Source: Cladobotryum mycophilum
Lineage: Eukaryota > Ascomycota > Sordariomycetes > Hypocreales > Hypocreaceae
NCBI GenBank assembly: GCA_036429605.1
Contig: JAVFKD010000015.1
Coordinates: 1,635,421 to 1,699,420 of the forward strand
Direction: 5' to 3'
Length of the DNA stretch: 64,000 nt
Part shown: positions 46,968 to 60,920 of the stretch, one piece after another
Layout of the letters: each line of letters starts with the position of its first letter
Numbering within the stretch: the stretch's first letter is position 1
Program-made: the position numbers and the translations under genes
Notes under the pieces: generated by a model
Database searches by the model: none
What the model saw: the letters and a program-made list of their open reading frames with translations, nothing else
What the model was told of the DNA's origin: nothing

Positions 46968-49900
46968 CTAAAGTACGCCCGTAGGCGGTAGAAGACAAGG
47001 GCCGGTCCACATCATTGGGGTGACAGACAGGGGTTTAAGTAGAGCTTGTGTGTAGTCGGACGGGATGAACCGCTGGTGCCATATACCGGGAATCGAATCT
47101 ATCTGCATCTTTACGAGACAGTTGGCAAATCGCCTCTTCCTTTGGTGCCTTTTCTCTCTTCCTCCCCCCCCTAGGTTAGCTGAATGTCTGGTTGTCTTGA
47201 ATCAAGGGATGCTTTCTTCTAATGAAGTTTTTTTTTCCCCTCTCCCAAGCGTCCATGATGTGAAGCGGAGGCAAACTTACATATGGACCAAGCATTGGTC
47301 TCGGTCCCGGTTACCGACGCAGACACTTCAGCTGAGCTGGACCAAGCAACAGTCTCGAAAGGCTGCTATTCGTAAGCCAAGAGCTTTCCCCTCAGTTACA
47401 GCGAGTATTACGGGCCGCAGGGAGGCCATGGGCCATCAGGCATGCCCCAATTAAAGCATTTTCTGGGACACCAACTCCTCGTCAGTGGGCGACGGAGATG
47501 CATGATTCTGCAGGATCGGCGAGTGAACGAGGCTGAAAGGCCTCCTAGGCAAGGTTGTATTGTATCTAGTAAGCCCGCATCTGTATGGATGCCTGAGTTC
47601 GATCAGCTCACTCGAACCTGTCACTATCGTACGATTGGAGGCAGATTGCTGCTAAAAAGCTCCAACGTTGACACCGTTTCAGGCGCTCTTGGACGCGGCA
47701 GCACCTAGCCGAGGCACGGGAGCCTATCAATTTCGATTATAAGCAAAACGGCCTCTCCGTAGACGCATACTGTGCCTAGAAAAGTGGACTCTTTTAATGC
47801 ACGAAAATTTTTGACTCTGTAATGTGAGTGACTGATGGAGGTTTGTCGTTGCAGCTTGCAAGTAGCAAAGAGAATTTTTCTTCCCCCAACTAAGTTGTTA
47901 ATGGCAAGTCAGTCGTTACCCATGGAGTAATGGATGTGAGATGGTCCGGATTCAGATTCATTCGCTTGGGCGGCAGCTACGCCCGAGCGGCAGCCCAGTG
48001 CACAGCTACAGGGGCTACGGGGAGCTTGAGCGCCTGGGGCTTGGAGGTTACAGTGCAGGAAGTGCTATATCTACAGGCGATTCACTAGCGAGCTTACCTA
48101 GGGGCAAACGCTCCGGCATAGAAGCAACTTCTAGGACTTCCTTCTCTTACCCTAGATAAGATATCGATAAACATCTGGATAGAAACATCCATGAATACCT
48201 TGAAAACCCTTCCTCTCTTTGACTTTCCTCTTCATCAAAGGATGGATATAACTTATCAGTACATCAACCATTCACAAAGGTCGTTTGGTAACAATTCCAA
48301 GAAGAAATCGATGCAGACTTGGCTCAGACAAGAGCTTGGACCAAATGGAGTTCTCCGTCTCAGTGCAGCGTGCTTTGTCTATTACCACATAATAATAACG
48401 TAGCATTTATGACTGCAGAACCAGAGTGGTCAAGACTCGAGTCCAAAGAGTCATTCTATGGAGTTTTGTTTCCTACAAGTATTACTCCACAGACATGGCG
48501 CATGGAAACCCAGGGGATAACAAGGCAAAGAAATTATTATTAGAGTATCCAGCAGGACATGCTCTTGCGTGATGCCACGACGGTGTGAAGATTTCTTAAT
48601 GCATATGCCGAAGAGCGTTGTTTGTAAGAACATTGGCAAAAGCCCATCTCAACAAATACCTGCAAATGTCTCTGTCAAGATCACAAATCGAATGCATTTT
48701 TAGCACCGCTGTATCCCATACTAGAGATGCATATTACTCTACTTAGCCTGGGGGAAAGCATCTCATTAGCCCGAGTCAATTCAAACTGACTCCATCAAAC
48801 TCTCCTAGTGAAGCCGAAGCCTCGAAAGATACTGCCTTTTCCAACAAACCCCCACCAAAGTGTAGTAATAAACTGTGGTATCGAGGTTCGGCTTACGATG
48901 CCTCCTCCTTCATAACTGGGCCATGTCACTCTGGAACACGACGTCGCTTGTGAAACTGGAAAAAGAGCTTTGCATAAAGCCATCCGGAAAGTAATCCGCC
49001 AAGCCGTGCGAAAATAAGGATGGTCTTCGAAATGCTGCAATCGGAATCTGCTTCGGCAGCCGATAACACTGTCCAATGATTATCAATCTCGACTTGCTTT
49101 GCGAAAATCAAAAGCAGCCACGCATATGCCTTGTATCGTTGTGTTGGCGAGGCGTTGTCGTTCTACTGAGGCTCCGAGCTCACTTGGGGAGACACAGCGA
49201 CCAAGATCGCCACCGCCAATTCCTTTCTCATCTCGCGCCAAGATCCGCAAAATCGTCATAGAAATCGAGGAGTCGTTGCGCATTTGGTATAGACCTGCCT
49301 CTCATTCGAGTTAGTGTTCGATTAAGTATTTGAGGGCCACTTTACGTCGGGACCTGTCGAAATGCAACGACTTGCCAAAATGAAGGGCAACAAAGAACAT
49401 CAACAGTCAAGAGTGGCCCACGTCACCAACAAGATGTCGATGAAGCTGCGTTGCGAGTAAAGCCACTCGACGACGCAATGACCAGTGCGGAAAATTTTCG
49501 TTACTCAGCTTCCTGCCTATGCTGTTGAATTTGGATCAACTTGCGTGCCTCAAAGCATGAAATTCCTGGTCTTGTCTCACTTAGTATTACGTCAGTAAGG
49601 TCGTGGTGACGGCTGATGAAAAGAAAAAAAAGAAAAAAAAGAAAAGAGAGCTCACTAGAGTTTTTGACCGATGTCATGTCTTGTTCGCAAGCTTTGTGGC
49701 GTATTGGAAGCATGTCTCTGGTAGACCGCTCTTCTATCCAAAGCCCTATAAAGAGAGAAAGTCGTCGCTTTGAGGGCTTCCCAAACAATTCGACATGTGC
49801 TTGTGGGATATATCCCTCAGTGGCTGGTCAGACTCGTAGCAACTGTTGCCCAGATGCCAACCATGTCCCCATGGCGCTTGGATGTGGCTTAGTGATGGGA

Positions 49901-51097
49901 ATGCCATTATGGGGTATACCACTTGTGCTTGTCCAAGGTCCGGATACTGTTCAAAGGTGCTTTTTTCTTCGCGGATCTGCCATGTCTCCATATCTACGGG
50001 CATAGAGGTGGCTCTGTGGCTCTTGATCCGGCCGAGATGGCTGCAGGGAACGGAATGAGCGAGTGGCGATGATGAGTGGGAATGGCTCAGCGAGAGGTTG
50101 AGATTGGTCAAGGCCTGAAGCTTGGGGGGAACCTTGACTATTGGCTGCATCGTCCGCAGCCCCCCCCTTGCCGATCGCCTTGCATGATTTCAACCCACCA
50201 AGACTGCATCTGTCCATATCCGGAATGAGGTGCGTGCTCGCCAGTGTTGGCAATACGCTCTTTCGTACTCTGTACTCGCTTCGCAAGATGCTCTTTCTCC
50301 CCCTTGCGTTAACGCGGTCGTGCGTTTGCATAAACTGGTGTCAGGTAAGCACCAACTATGCTGCGAAGCCTTTGATGGGCAAATTGTTTCGCGAGTTTGG
50401 CGCATTCATTCATTCATTCATTGCATATTCATAAATGCCTCAGAGAGTGCTAATGCAGCTATAGCAATTGGCTTTCCTGTATACGTATATACGTGCATCT
50501 ATACGCGTCTCGCTTCCACGTCTGGTTGCTGTAGAGCCGTGCTAAGCGGGCCCGCTACGGGTCCTGGGCGGTCGAAGCTGTGCAACCCCTCGACATAGGT
50601 CCGTTACGACCGGTCAACGCTGTCACCAGAGCAAAGGGCGCTTCGGGTTTGTGCTGTCGTGCCATGGATGAGTACCAATTGATGTACCCCGTGTGTCGGC
50701 AGAACCGCGCGCCCTAGCAATACGCCGACTTGACGGTGTGCTGTTGCCATTCGAGGTTGCTGTTGTTGAGGTTTTCCCAACCTTCAAAAGAACCATCATC
50801 ATGCAGCAGGACGCCACATGACAGCGAATACCCATCGCACGCCCCTCCATTTGTGGTGGCTTGCAGGCGGCCAGTCTTGGAGGCCCAGGGAGTTACTCGC
50901 CTAATGTTATTATCGTAGGATAGTTTGTAAATAACATTTGTTGGTTGTACAAGCTGGCTTTTTGCGCTGTGTCGGAAGTGATGGCCATCTCTGTACTGGG
51001 TTTGGAATCTTTGGCACTAGCTCATCGACGTCGTATGGGCGGGTTTAGAGGGATGGCTTGTTCACGGCTTGAGGTGGTGCCAGGGACCAAAGAAACT

Positions 51098-51505
51098 ACA
51101 AGTGTTAGCCTTTTTTTTTTTTTCATTCATTACGCTTATGGAGGCCGAAGGCCTATGAAGCGGCTATCTATCTATCTAAAAGCTTACTGTACAGTGACTT
51201 TCTAGAATAGTAGCTAGCTGGCTAGCTTTCAAGCTAACAGTATAAGGCATTGTGTTTTCCAGTTGGTGGTTTTCTTTCTCCTAGTTCCAAGCGTTATGTA
51301 TGTCCCTTAGCCTCTAGGCTGACTAGCTAACTAATCAGCCTATATCTACTCTTCTAAAAACCAGCTTCGCGTACAGATCTTCGTGCTAGTAAGGAAGCCT
51401 ATTAGGGCTTCCTTTCCTAGTTTTGTTGTGAAGAGCTTCTGTAACGTTAGCTGGGCTCCTGGCCCTAAGGCCTTCTGCAGGGCCTTTCTAGGAAGTGTTA
51501 GCCTT
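51098..51505 (-). mobile_element. 5'-truncated non-LTR retrotransposon (LINE) copy with target duplication
   Basis: A 13-bp direct repeat, aagtgttagcctt, lies at 51100-51112 and 51493-51505. Next to the left copy is a T13 run (51111-51123), which is the poly(A) tail of a minus-strand insertion. Between them, the minus strand encodes the C terminus of a reverse-transcriptase-type ORF2 ending at TAG (51346-51348), then about 220 bp of 3' UTR. Poly(A) tail, target-site duplication and 5' truncation together are the hallmarks of target-primed LINE insertion. Confidence 0.8.
51346..51489 (-). pseudogene. C-terminal ORF2 fragment of a Tad-like LINE
   Basis: 48 codons ending in a stop. The segment KLFTTKLGKEALIGFLTSTKICTR followed by WFLEE resembles the C-terminal helix region found at the end of fungal LINE (Tad1-type) polyproteins. 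It is a fragment with no promoter or start and is therefore a relic. The assignment to Tad rests on recall of the motif, not on a search. Confidence 0.6.
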
Positions 51506-51689
51506 GAACGAGCATGTTCCAAGATTGGGATGGAGAGACAACCTGATGGATGTCAAACGTGTCGAACGAAACTTGGAGTTTAGTTTGCGTCTAAAATAAT
51601 TGGTGTCATAATGGTAGTGTAAGTTCTATTGGCCGAGTAGAAGGATAGACAGGGTAAGGGTATATCTGAAAAGTCGTTGAAATATGTGA

Positions 51690-51950
51690 TTTTGTTTTAT
51701 TTTGTTGTATAATTTTTTTTTATAGTTAGATAAACTTTGCTTTTTATTATAATTAAAAATAGGTTATATAATATACTATTAATAAGAATTTTTATTTTTA
51801 TTTTTATTTAAATTTTTTTAATATTATTTAATTTAAAACATATTTAATTATTTATAACTGGCTTTTTTTTAGCAAAAAAAAAAGTAACAAAACACTGTTT
51901 CTTTTTACTAAATAAAATAGCCTAAAATATACCTTTTATAAGGGATGGCA
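51690..51950. repeat. Strongly AT-rich block
   Basis: About 260 bp made almost entirely of A and T, with many TpA steps and no coding capacity, lying 200 bp downstream of the LINE relic. This fits a repeat degraded by C-to-T mutation (RIP), but the original element cannot be recognised. Confidence 0.6.
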
Positions 51951-54900
51951 TAAGCTTATTGATCCCCGCGTACTCTAGGCACGTACTGGGCAATCAATCC
52001 CATCTCACAGTCCCTTGATGGTTCACTACAACCTCCAATGCAAGTGTAGGAACGTGGCTTCTGCCACAACTCCAAGGATGTCTTCAGCTTCGGTGTCCAA
52101 ACCCGGTGCACCTCCGTTCACTTTGCTCAAGCTTTTCTGCAAGGTTAAGGCAAGATGCAAGGCGCAGTGCATCTCACCGACTGCTCCAATTCATTCCATT
52201 GTAGCAAGGTACACGTAAATTCTATCACATCTCTTCTTCTCCCCTCCTCCCCCCTCGCCTTGTCTTGTCTTGTCTTGTTGATATTCACAGCTGCTGAGGT
52301 AGATGGCGTTTTTATGCCGTGTTTTGTCTCTCAGACCAGCTCGGGACCTGCAGACGAGCCAAGCCTGAAGCGGCTGTGAAAGGCGTTCGCGCACGAAATG
52401 ATGATGGAGGTTCGCCGTTGTTGCACACGCCTCCATTGACTCTCGGTGTTCTTCTAGACTTTGTATCGAGGTATCTAGAAGTTGTGGTTGTTGTTTTTTA
52501 TTTTTACTTTTATTTTAATTTTATTTCGCTGCCTTCATCTCATGTCCGTTGTTGCATCTCAGCTTATAGCTTTCTCGGGCCTAATGTCGCTCCTGGTGCG
52601 TGTGTGTTGCGTCCATAACCCCAAACGGAATCATCCCGTGTCGGTCTCTTCTGAACTACAATATATCTATATTGCAGTATCATTTTGACACCAATGCTTA
52701 TTGCCACTGTCGTAATGAGGTTCCAATTCAACGCATCTCCCCACGGGTTACTTCGACTTGGGCTCATATGTACAACTGTCGTTGTTCTGACATCACTGGA
52801 GCACATCAGAGTTCCGGAAGAGAGGCTTCCTTGTCATCCATTGGAGAGACATCAGGAAGTAGGTTTATACAAGCTTTTCTGCATAACATGTGAACTCCAT
52901 GCAAAAGCTAATGAGTAGGTAGCGTCTAGATCTTGAATCCTTTCCCTATAGTTCGCCATCAATCGCTGACCACGACATGCTACTACTGTACGAACTATGT
53001 AAGCATATGCGACATGGCACGGAGGACGCCGGAAACAGCGCGTTGAGGCATATCATTGCGTATCCGCTGCGTATCAATAATCGTTAGTGGAGGATCCCGA
53101 TTTTCCTTTTTACGGCGATCTCATTTCCGATCCCGCCTCAAGAATCATTCCACGTCCCACCCGTCTGGACTTCCAGCCCCCAATACTATGGAGTAGGGAG
53201 TAGTGTTCCCCGGATGGGGTTTGCCGTTTTATTGAACACACAGGGCACACAAGGTGAAATCTACTGTGACTAAACCCATCATCAGCATCGGCTGCCAAAG
53301 GGCGCGCTCACGATAATACGTCACCATCTACATTTGTATTCAGCATCACGTCACGAGTAGAGTCACCAAAAAAAGAAACCCGATTCCGGAAACACCTTTT
53401 CGCTTTAGTTAATGCTGACGTACTCGAGTGCTACGAGTTAGAATTTCAAGGTATGAGTGATATGTCACTTATTTGTCGTGGGCCTTGAAAGGATCCAGGA
53501 CAGAGATACGGAAGAGGGAGGAGACGGACCGTGGCGGGACTTAGAGCCAACAGCCAATCCCCATGATCTGCATCAATGGGTGTACACTTAATCAATACTC
53601 GGTTGGTTGGCTTGTTAAAATTAAAATTTTCGGTCAATGGTGATGAAGCCTATGGAGTACTTGAAGCGAGCATGCATTAAAACCGCATCCCTATGGTACC
53701 AACCTTAGGCAAGGAGGCAGCGAGATGCAATTCAAGATTCCCGCGGAGAAAATAACTGCAATGGTGATCACATCCCCAGAATCAGGCCACATCTGGTTGC
53801 GATGCTAAACAGAAAAAAGGATAGCTACCCGAAGAAACAGCTTAATACCTACTCAAGCGATGCCTCATACCACAAGTACTTATAGACAAACTAATATGGA
53901 ATGTACCCTCACAGTTGAGGCTGCTACAAGTACCTAGTACGGATACATGGGGGGGGGTCTCTTCGGCCCTGTATACTCCGTACCCGGCACACCTCAATCA
54001 AGAGTTAATAAGGACCTGCCGAGAGCATGGATGCTGTCATGAGCTTGTTTTAAACCCCCCGTTGCTGATGACTAACACAAATGCCTAGTCGAGACCATGT
54101 GTGTGGGGGTCGAAAGAGAGGGAGGTGGCATATCCTGGAAAAGGTTTTCCTTCTCTCCGATCATGGGCAGTGATTTAAAGTGGTGATGGACAAGGACGAG
54201 AAAGATGCGGTTCTCGGCCCATGCGGCTGGCTGTCCATCATTTGACTTGCGACTGCGGGTGTTTTAGTTGAGTGGTGGCACTTAATTAAATGATAGCGCC
54301 GCCGAGACCAGTCTTGTCACATCGCTGGCATGCTTGACAGACCAATGGCGACTTTTGTACGGCTCAGATGTCTGCCAACCCGTCGTTTGTCTTTGGTGAA
54401 AGAGCGAAAATCATGATTCTCCTAAAGGGCGTCAATTTCTGGTGGCGACTTACTCTTCGCATTGTCCATACATCATGTGGCTTGGAAACAGCATTCGCCC
54501 GTATTTCTCCTGCTGCCCCCCAATGCAGCGCAGTGGGGCATTCGGCCATTCTGAGTATGAGCGTGGAGAGGGGAAAACAACCGAAATAACAACTTTATTT
54601 AGCGACATCGATATTGTCATGAAGGCTTCGATTTACTCCGTACTACTCCGTAGAGAGACAAGAAGCATACTCGAGGTGGGGAAGCAGTTCTCAGACTTGC
54701 ATTAGTCCCAGGATCGATGATACATGGCGTCTTAACATGACTGTATGTAAAATGCCTGTTTTTCGTGTTAACAACGCCAGGTAGAAGACCCCATCGGGTG
54801 GAGATTCATTAAGCTACCAGATTCTAAGTAGGGGAAATGCAGTGAATGGGAACCATGGAAGCCAAAGTCTCGGTTCGGTTCGGTTCTACTATTACGAACC

Positions 54901-55182
54901 ATAATCCGAGCATGTCGTAGGTAACGAATATGTTGAAACAAGGCGTCACAAGACCTAGACGCTTGAGTGTAGAACTGCACGGACGCTGTGTGTGGGGGTC
55001 ATGAGCTTCATCACTTGTCTCTCTGTGTGATGTCTCTCACACGCGCATTTAGGCACATATCCGTTATGATGATGCGTCTTGGCCGAAAACCTCTGTTCTG
55101 AATCTCCGCCCTACTTTTCACTTAGATTGATAATCGCAGTTACTTACATACCTTGCTTGGTAGTGACTTGTTTACGTACAGA

Positions 55183-55209
55183 GCACACACACACACGCGC
55201 ACACACACA
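55183..55209. repeat. AC/GC dinucleotide microsatellite
   Basis: (AC)n interrupted by GCGC. Confidence 0.85.
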
Positions 55210-56239
55210 TCTATATTGACGCGCGCGGCGCCATGTGTGTCTCAGTTTCCTTTGTCGTCATTCCTAAGACGGTTGCCGTTCAATTCTAAAGGTGGAAAAT
55301 GAGGAAGCCCAATTTGGGTACCTCCCAGTCAGTGGGAGGTGGTGTTCCGTCAAGCCCCGACTTGGCTGCTCTGGCAAATCTCGCTACCAGCAAAGTGTGG
55401 CATGTTTGGTCACAGTGAATAGTGTGTGTGTGTGTGGTCGGGTACGGGTCGCCTTTTCACCCGACGGCATCTAGACTGTAGTGCATTTGCCGGCATGGAA
55501 AAACAGGAACAGGTTTCAGGGCGGTTGGTTTCGTGCATAAAACAGCACATATTCATGTTGGTTCCCTCGCACTTGTTTGCTTGCTAGCAGTATTTCGTAG
55601 ATTCCGTATCCTGTTCCATATCCTATTCCGTACGTAGCAGCGTCCACTCGGTCTCTCCGACAAGGGACGGCTCGATCGAGGCTAAGGGCCGAACAGGATA
55701 GATGGTGGGTAGATGGTGGGTAGGACCTTGAGCCGGTGAGCTTTTCTTGACGACGAAAAAGTCTTCATGGCCAAGATGGTGTCTGGAGATTCTGGAGAAG
55801 CCCCATCCAGCGGTAGGCAGTGTGTCGTAGACCGCAGACGGTGGTGGGTGCTAGTCGCGTAGCGTCGGGTCCGTTGCGGGTGCTTGGGCAGTGAACGGAG
55901 CGGGGCGAAGCGACAGGAAGAGAGTGATGAGCATGATGATCCCGGCCATTTGAATCTTGAGGCCTGCCTGAAGCCTGTTTCGTTGGCTCGTTTGCTTGGA
56001 CTAATGCAAGTTTCTCAGCCTGTCAAGGATGTTGGGTGCAAGAGAGGAGGGGAGGAGGCAAGGGGGAGGGAGAAAGAGAGGGAAGGATTGGCTCGGGTGA
56101 GAAGCCGATTAGATCGTAGACGAGAAAAGATGTCGTTGCAATAGGAACAGAAGGCGCTAACATCCTCGGCACATGAAGCCACCTAGAAAGTCCACACACC
56201 ATACCTAAGTGTACCAAGAACAGGCAAATATGAACGATT

Positions 56240-56365
56240 CTCTTGAATATTTTAAATTATTTAAAAAAAATATATTATTATTTAAAAAAAGAAAAAAGAA
56301 AACCTTAAGATTTAATTAACAAATTTCCTTCTAGTGAAGAAAATATTATTTAAAAAATACACATT
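56240..56365. repeat. AT-rich block
   Basis: A 125-bp A/T tract with TTTAAA and ATTATT motifs; similar in character to the block at 51690-51950 but shorter. Confidence 0.5.
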
Positions 56366-59300
56366 AAGCACCTAAGTAGGTAGGTAATGTCTATTTCTAC
56401 AAGCACCTAGTAGCAGTAACGACAGGTATCTACTTGTACTTCCAGGTGCACCAAGCCACACCTCCAGGGCTGTTTTCAAATTTACCGCCCTAATCAAAAT
56501 CATTGTTCACCGTTCTCCACATCACCCCCGCCTCCCAACACCAACCTGAAGCTCACAAGGCTAACTAAGTCCCTACCAAAGGTTTGCCTCCAACCGATCT
56601 CGATCATCTCGCTACGGGTATCCATCCACCGACGAAGTGCTCCAAGTCCAGGTAGTATTGCCCATAGGCCAATCTCGGCCTTCAATCCATTCGTCCGCGC
56701 GCCCGCTGCTCGTCCGCTGCGGATAACCAGGGATACTGCTGGCATTGCTTTTGGGCAGGGCCTGCGGGGGCCTCTTGGGAAGGGGGGTCCAAGTCAAACA
56801 TACCCTCCTTTGTGATCCAAGGAACCTTGTCATGTTTTGGCTCTCTTTGACCTCCCTACGATTCAACATCGATCCAATCTCAAGATGACGTTACACTTGA
56901 AGAGATTTTCTCTGCGTCTGGTCTGCCCGCCAAGCGCTGAACATGTCCATTACAGGCCCCTTGTGCATCACCCCGTTGATCCCAACAGTCAATCATTGCC
57001 AGGGAGGAAGTTGCAATTCGCATACAAGGACGACATGGAAAACGCTTGTCAACGACGCCTTACCCAATTCATGAGCATTCGTCTGTTCATACATAGTACA
57101 TATGCATCCGTACATATGTATATCTCCGCTACTAGCCTGTCTCTCCGTCTGTCTCAGACCTGAACAAGAGCTGTGCATGATACTTGTGCGTGCGGCACGT
57201 CCGGTTTGCTGGCGTCAAGAGAGAAAACCCAGTGCCAAGACAGGGCGAAGGCCCCACACGCTGGCTCCCGAACACTCATGCATCAGCCCTGTCAGGTGGC
57301 CTAATTAGGAAACGTGTGTTTGCAAATGGGGAGCTGCTTTGAGACCTGGCGCTGCTCGTACCACCGGGTGTGGCGCCGATCTGTTGCTTTTCTTTGGGCC
57401 AAGGTAATTGAGACAACCAGCACCATTGAGCTGGGTGGTAAGTAACAGCGATGCTACAGCGGCAGGGAACCGGCGCCGTGCCTCTGGGCTTTGCAGAGCA
57501 AACTAATTCATGTGAGGTTCCCGGAATGGTCACTCGTTCGGGGTATAGTAATGGATGTGATTCTGAAAGCTTGACGCGGCGATATCTATCTTTAATGACT
57601 GAAGGCTGAGACTGAAAATGGTGAACCCTGGGTTATGCGGGCTCTCACAGAAAGGTTTTGTTGGGACATCATCTCTAGCTCCTCATTGGCCGCAAGATGT
57701 AGGCCCAGTCTGCACGACTCATGGCCACCCGGCATTCGGAATACGTTTAACGTTTCCGTTCTCTCGTGCGAGATCTTAAAGCGGTTGGCAGGTGGATGCT
57801 CAGCAGCCGACTAAAGTAACCAGTGTCCGATGCAGGTCTTCCTACAACGTCATGTTTATTTCACCACTAGGTGACCCAGACTGCAAAACTTGCACATTGA
57901 GAGAGACATGTACCGCTCCATGGCCCTGCAGGACTGCAAGCTGCGGCTACCTCTTTACTTTGTTTGGAGTTGGGTATCATTCAGGGACGAGCACCGGCAG
58001 CTGCGCTTGTACCTCGACACGCGCGCGCATACTCATGCCTTGGAATGGAATCCAATGCATTATTTGGGGGCTGTACACTGGCCCTGTTACATATATGCCG
58101 TCTACATGAACCTCGGATGCTTGGCGGTTTTATGGTATACTTGTACATTCTACCTACAACTATTAATCGGGCCCGTCAGTGTGGATAGGCTGGGGTAGGC
58201 ATGCTTGTATTGCCAGGAATAGTTGGTACCATATCAACTGATGACGATTTGGGAAGACGATGGCCGGAAAGAAATGATCCATTGCCCTATTTGACCTCCA
58301 TGCCGCCTAGCAAAGGAATTACCGTCGGTCGCTCCTACGCACACCGGAATACACAGCCCCTCGGGTTGGTTCACGTGCATCTTAGGCATGCGGCCTCCTG
58401 CCCTCGAATATACACCAAATATTGAAGTCGTGAACGCATCCGAGGCAATGAGAAATCGAGGTGTACTGCCTATGACAGCATAGTTGCGTGGTTATTGTCA
58501 CTGATCCAGGAAAGCAATACGTACATGACCCGGGGAGCAACCGGGTGGTATGTAGTAGTAACCATCCAGAGCCGAGACATTTGGCATTTGGTGTACGAGA
58601 TGGAGGGGGAATGAGACATCGCCCTGAAAAATTTCAAGACGAAAAAGAAAAAGAAAAGAAAAGAGACGGCCAAGTAAGACTACGTGACTGAATGCACGGT
58701 AGATGAAAAAGGTTGGTCCGGTTTGCAAATGGCTAGCTGGACCGAACCATGTGCTTGACAGGCGGTTAGCTACCGTTGAGAGCAGGCATGATTTCAATTG
58801 CAAAGCCAACACCTGCTTGAATGGGGTTTACGTCTATGAGATGCTGGGTAGAGTTGGATATCATGGAAAGGAAAGAAAAAAATCATATCATTGCTCTTAT
58901 GGGAAAAACACAGGAAGCTTCACTGGCATGGAGTCTACTTTTGTCTGATGACGTCCTACTTGTAAGCTCCCCCAACTGACCCCGGCCGTGGTAGCCACGG
59001 TGGCTCTGCACAGTCTGGTGCAAAGCGGGACGGCAAGCACATCTCGACGAGGATTGGGCTAACCTTTTTTTTCTTTTTCTTCTTTTTCTTGTGGCGCCTA
59101 TGGCGTACCTTCATCACATTTCGTGGGTGGGGAAGAGGCAGCCTGGTGGGACCCTGAGGAGAGACACAAGCTGCTGCTAGACAAGAGCTGTATGCATACA
59201 TGCTAGAATGGAAGATTTGTACGGAGGATGGATATGGAGATTTGATGGGGACAAAGTACAGGAAAAATTACCAGGGAACCAGCCAAATCGTAACCTAGTA

Positions 59301-60920
59301 CTTGTACATTATCGCTAGTGTAGATTTAACCAATGACAGATTGATGATGGAAAGGGGTGTGGCAGGTGTCTCGGTAGAACGAAAAGAGTTGGCAAGGGGC
59401 ACTCGAGCCTTTGGACATGGGAATGGACAGGGAGCATGGACATGGATGCTTAAGAGCAAGGGACCCCTTGGGGGAGGTGTGGGGAACAAATGCATTCTTG
59501 GACGCCAATTGCATCTCCGGATGGGACCTTTTCTCTCTTTCCCATCGCATATATGCACCCACATGATGCATTTGCGCCATCTCAAGCCCTCTGATGTCTA
59601 TCCGAGGTCCGGATTGGGTCTTTTTTCTTTTGTTCGAAGGGAATGAGAACCCTGTGATCACTGTGATGTGATGGGATGTGAAGGGATTGGGCCAGCACAG
59701 AGCTAGGGCTGTGATACCACCCATGCAAAGTCATAGGCATGTATACACATACTACGTACAGAATGTGTGCATGTATATTTCACCTTGCATGCTTGCTTCA
59801 TTTTAATATCGAGCAGAAACACGAGCTATGTGTAGGATGGGGGCTACATGCTTCGTCGTCATAGGCGAACATTATTACAGCGTAGCGTTTTGAGAGGAAA
59901 CCGGAAAAGGGTGACAGTCTATAGCATGAACTAGCACCAAGTAACCAACTGTAACTTAGGCGCCGACTTCCCGCAATTATAGCGGCGAGCGATGTTTATA
60001 ACGCACGGCATAAACGGGAAGCGGTTTGGGCGCATCATTGCTAAGTTGATACTACTTTCTTACTGCCATTGCTGTTAGAGTGTCTAGAAGCCACATGGAG
60101 AGGGAAAATGAGTACATTAGTGGATGTACCTAATGAGGTTGATGAAGGTATCGATGATGATGTAGGTTTGGAAGAAAGGGGAGGATGGGGCGATGAGGAA
60201 AAAAGGGGGTGGGGTGCCGTGAGTGTACCCTTACGGAGAGGGAGAGAAAGAAGGAAGAAAGAGAGAAGAAGAAGGCGTGCCTATTCGTGTCTCCTTCCCT
60301 CTTGTTGCTTCTTTCACTGAGATCCTTTCCTACGATTCTGCGCATTCGGGTTTGCGGGTTCATATGTGCACTCCCCTCCTTGGCATATGCACACACCAAG
60401 TCCACCACCTGTAAGCGGTTAGGGAGGGTGAGGGTACGTACCCGTCTCTGGCCTGAACCTGACCTGGCATGGCATGGCGTCTGCTGGGCTCTGATCTCCC
60501 GGCCCATGGTTCGCTTTCTTCGTTCACATCCCATCCATCCCTTCTCGTGTTTGGCTTGTCTACGACATACCTGGTAGGCAGGCAGACAAGCAGGGCAGGC
60601 AGACCTTTTTTGGAGCCATGCCATGCCCAGAAGTTATCGCCGCACGCCCAGCGGGGGCGCTGCGGAAACCCATCCATCCATCATCTCCTCTTTGTCGTCC
60701 CCAGCCTGGCACTATGACCCTTGTCATTCATTCGCCTGGCCCAGTGGCGTGGGTGTGATGCGGTCCGTTAATATATCATCTTTCTCCTCCTGGGTCTCAA
60801 AATACTATATACATACGGGAGGCATCGCCATCTCAACTCAGAATCAGACACTCCCTCGTCATTGAATTCCGAACCCACTACAAAGGCTGCATATATTAGT
60901 ATCTGCCCATACCCATTGCA

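Larger units (their letters stand above)
46968..60920. other. 14-kb gene desert with transposon relics
   Basis: Both strands were read and no complete gene could be supported. The region contains a 5'-truncated LINE (51111-51492), AT-rich blocks (51690-51950 and 56240-56365), a (CATT)n run (50403-50422), an AC/GC dinucleotide tract (55183-55209) and a run of nine G near 53950. Most of the rest is unique-looking sequence of balanced composition without coding bias. Confidence 0.5.

Noticed and set aside
47080..47150. tRNA-like GATTCGATTCCCGG on the minus strand
   Set aside because: The T stem does not pair and no acceptor or D arm could be found.
48795..49283. Overlapping minus-strand frames with mildly coding-like sequence
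   Set aside because: No domain, no consistent splice sites, and three frames are equally open.
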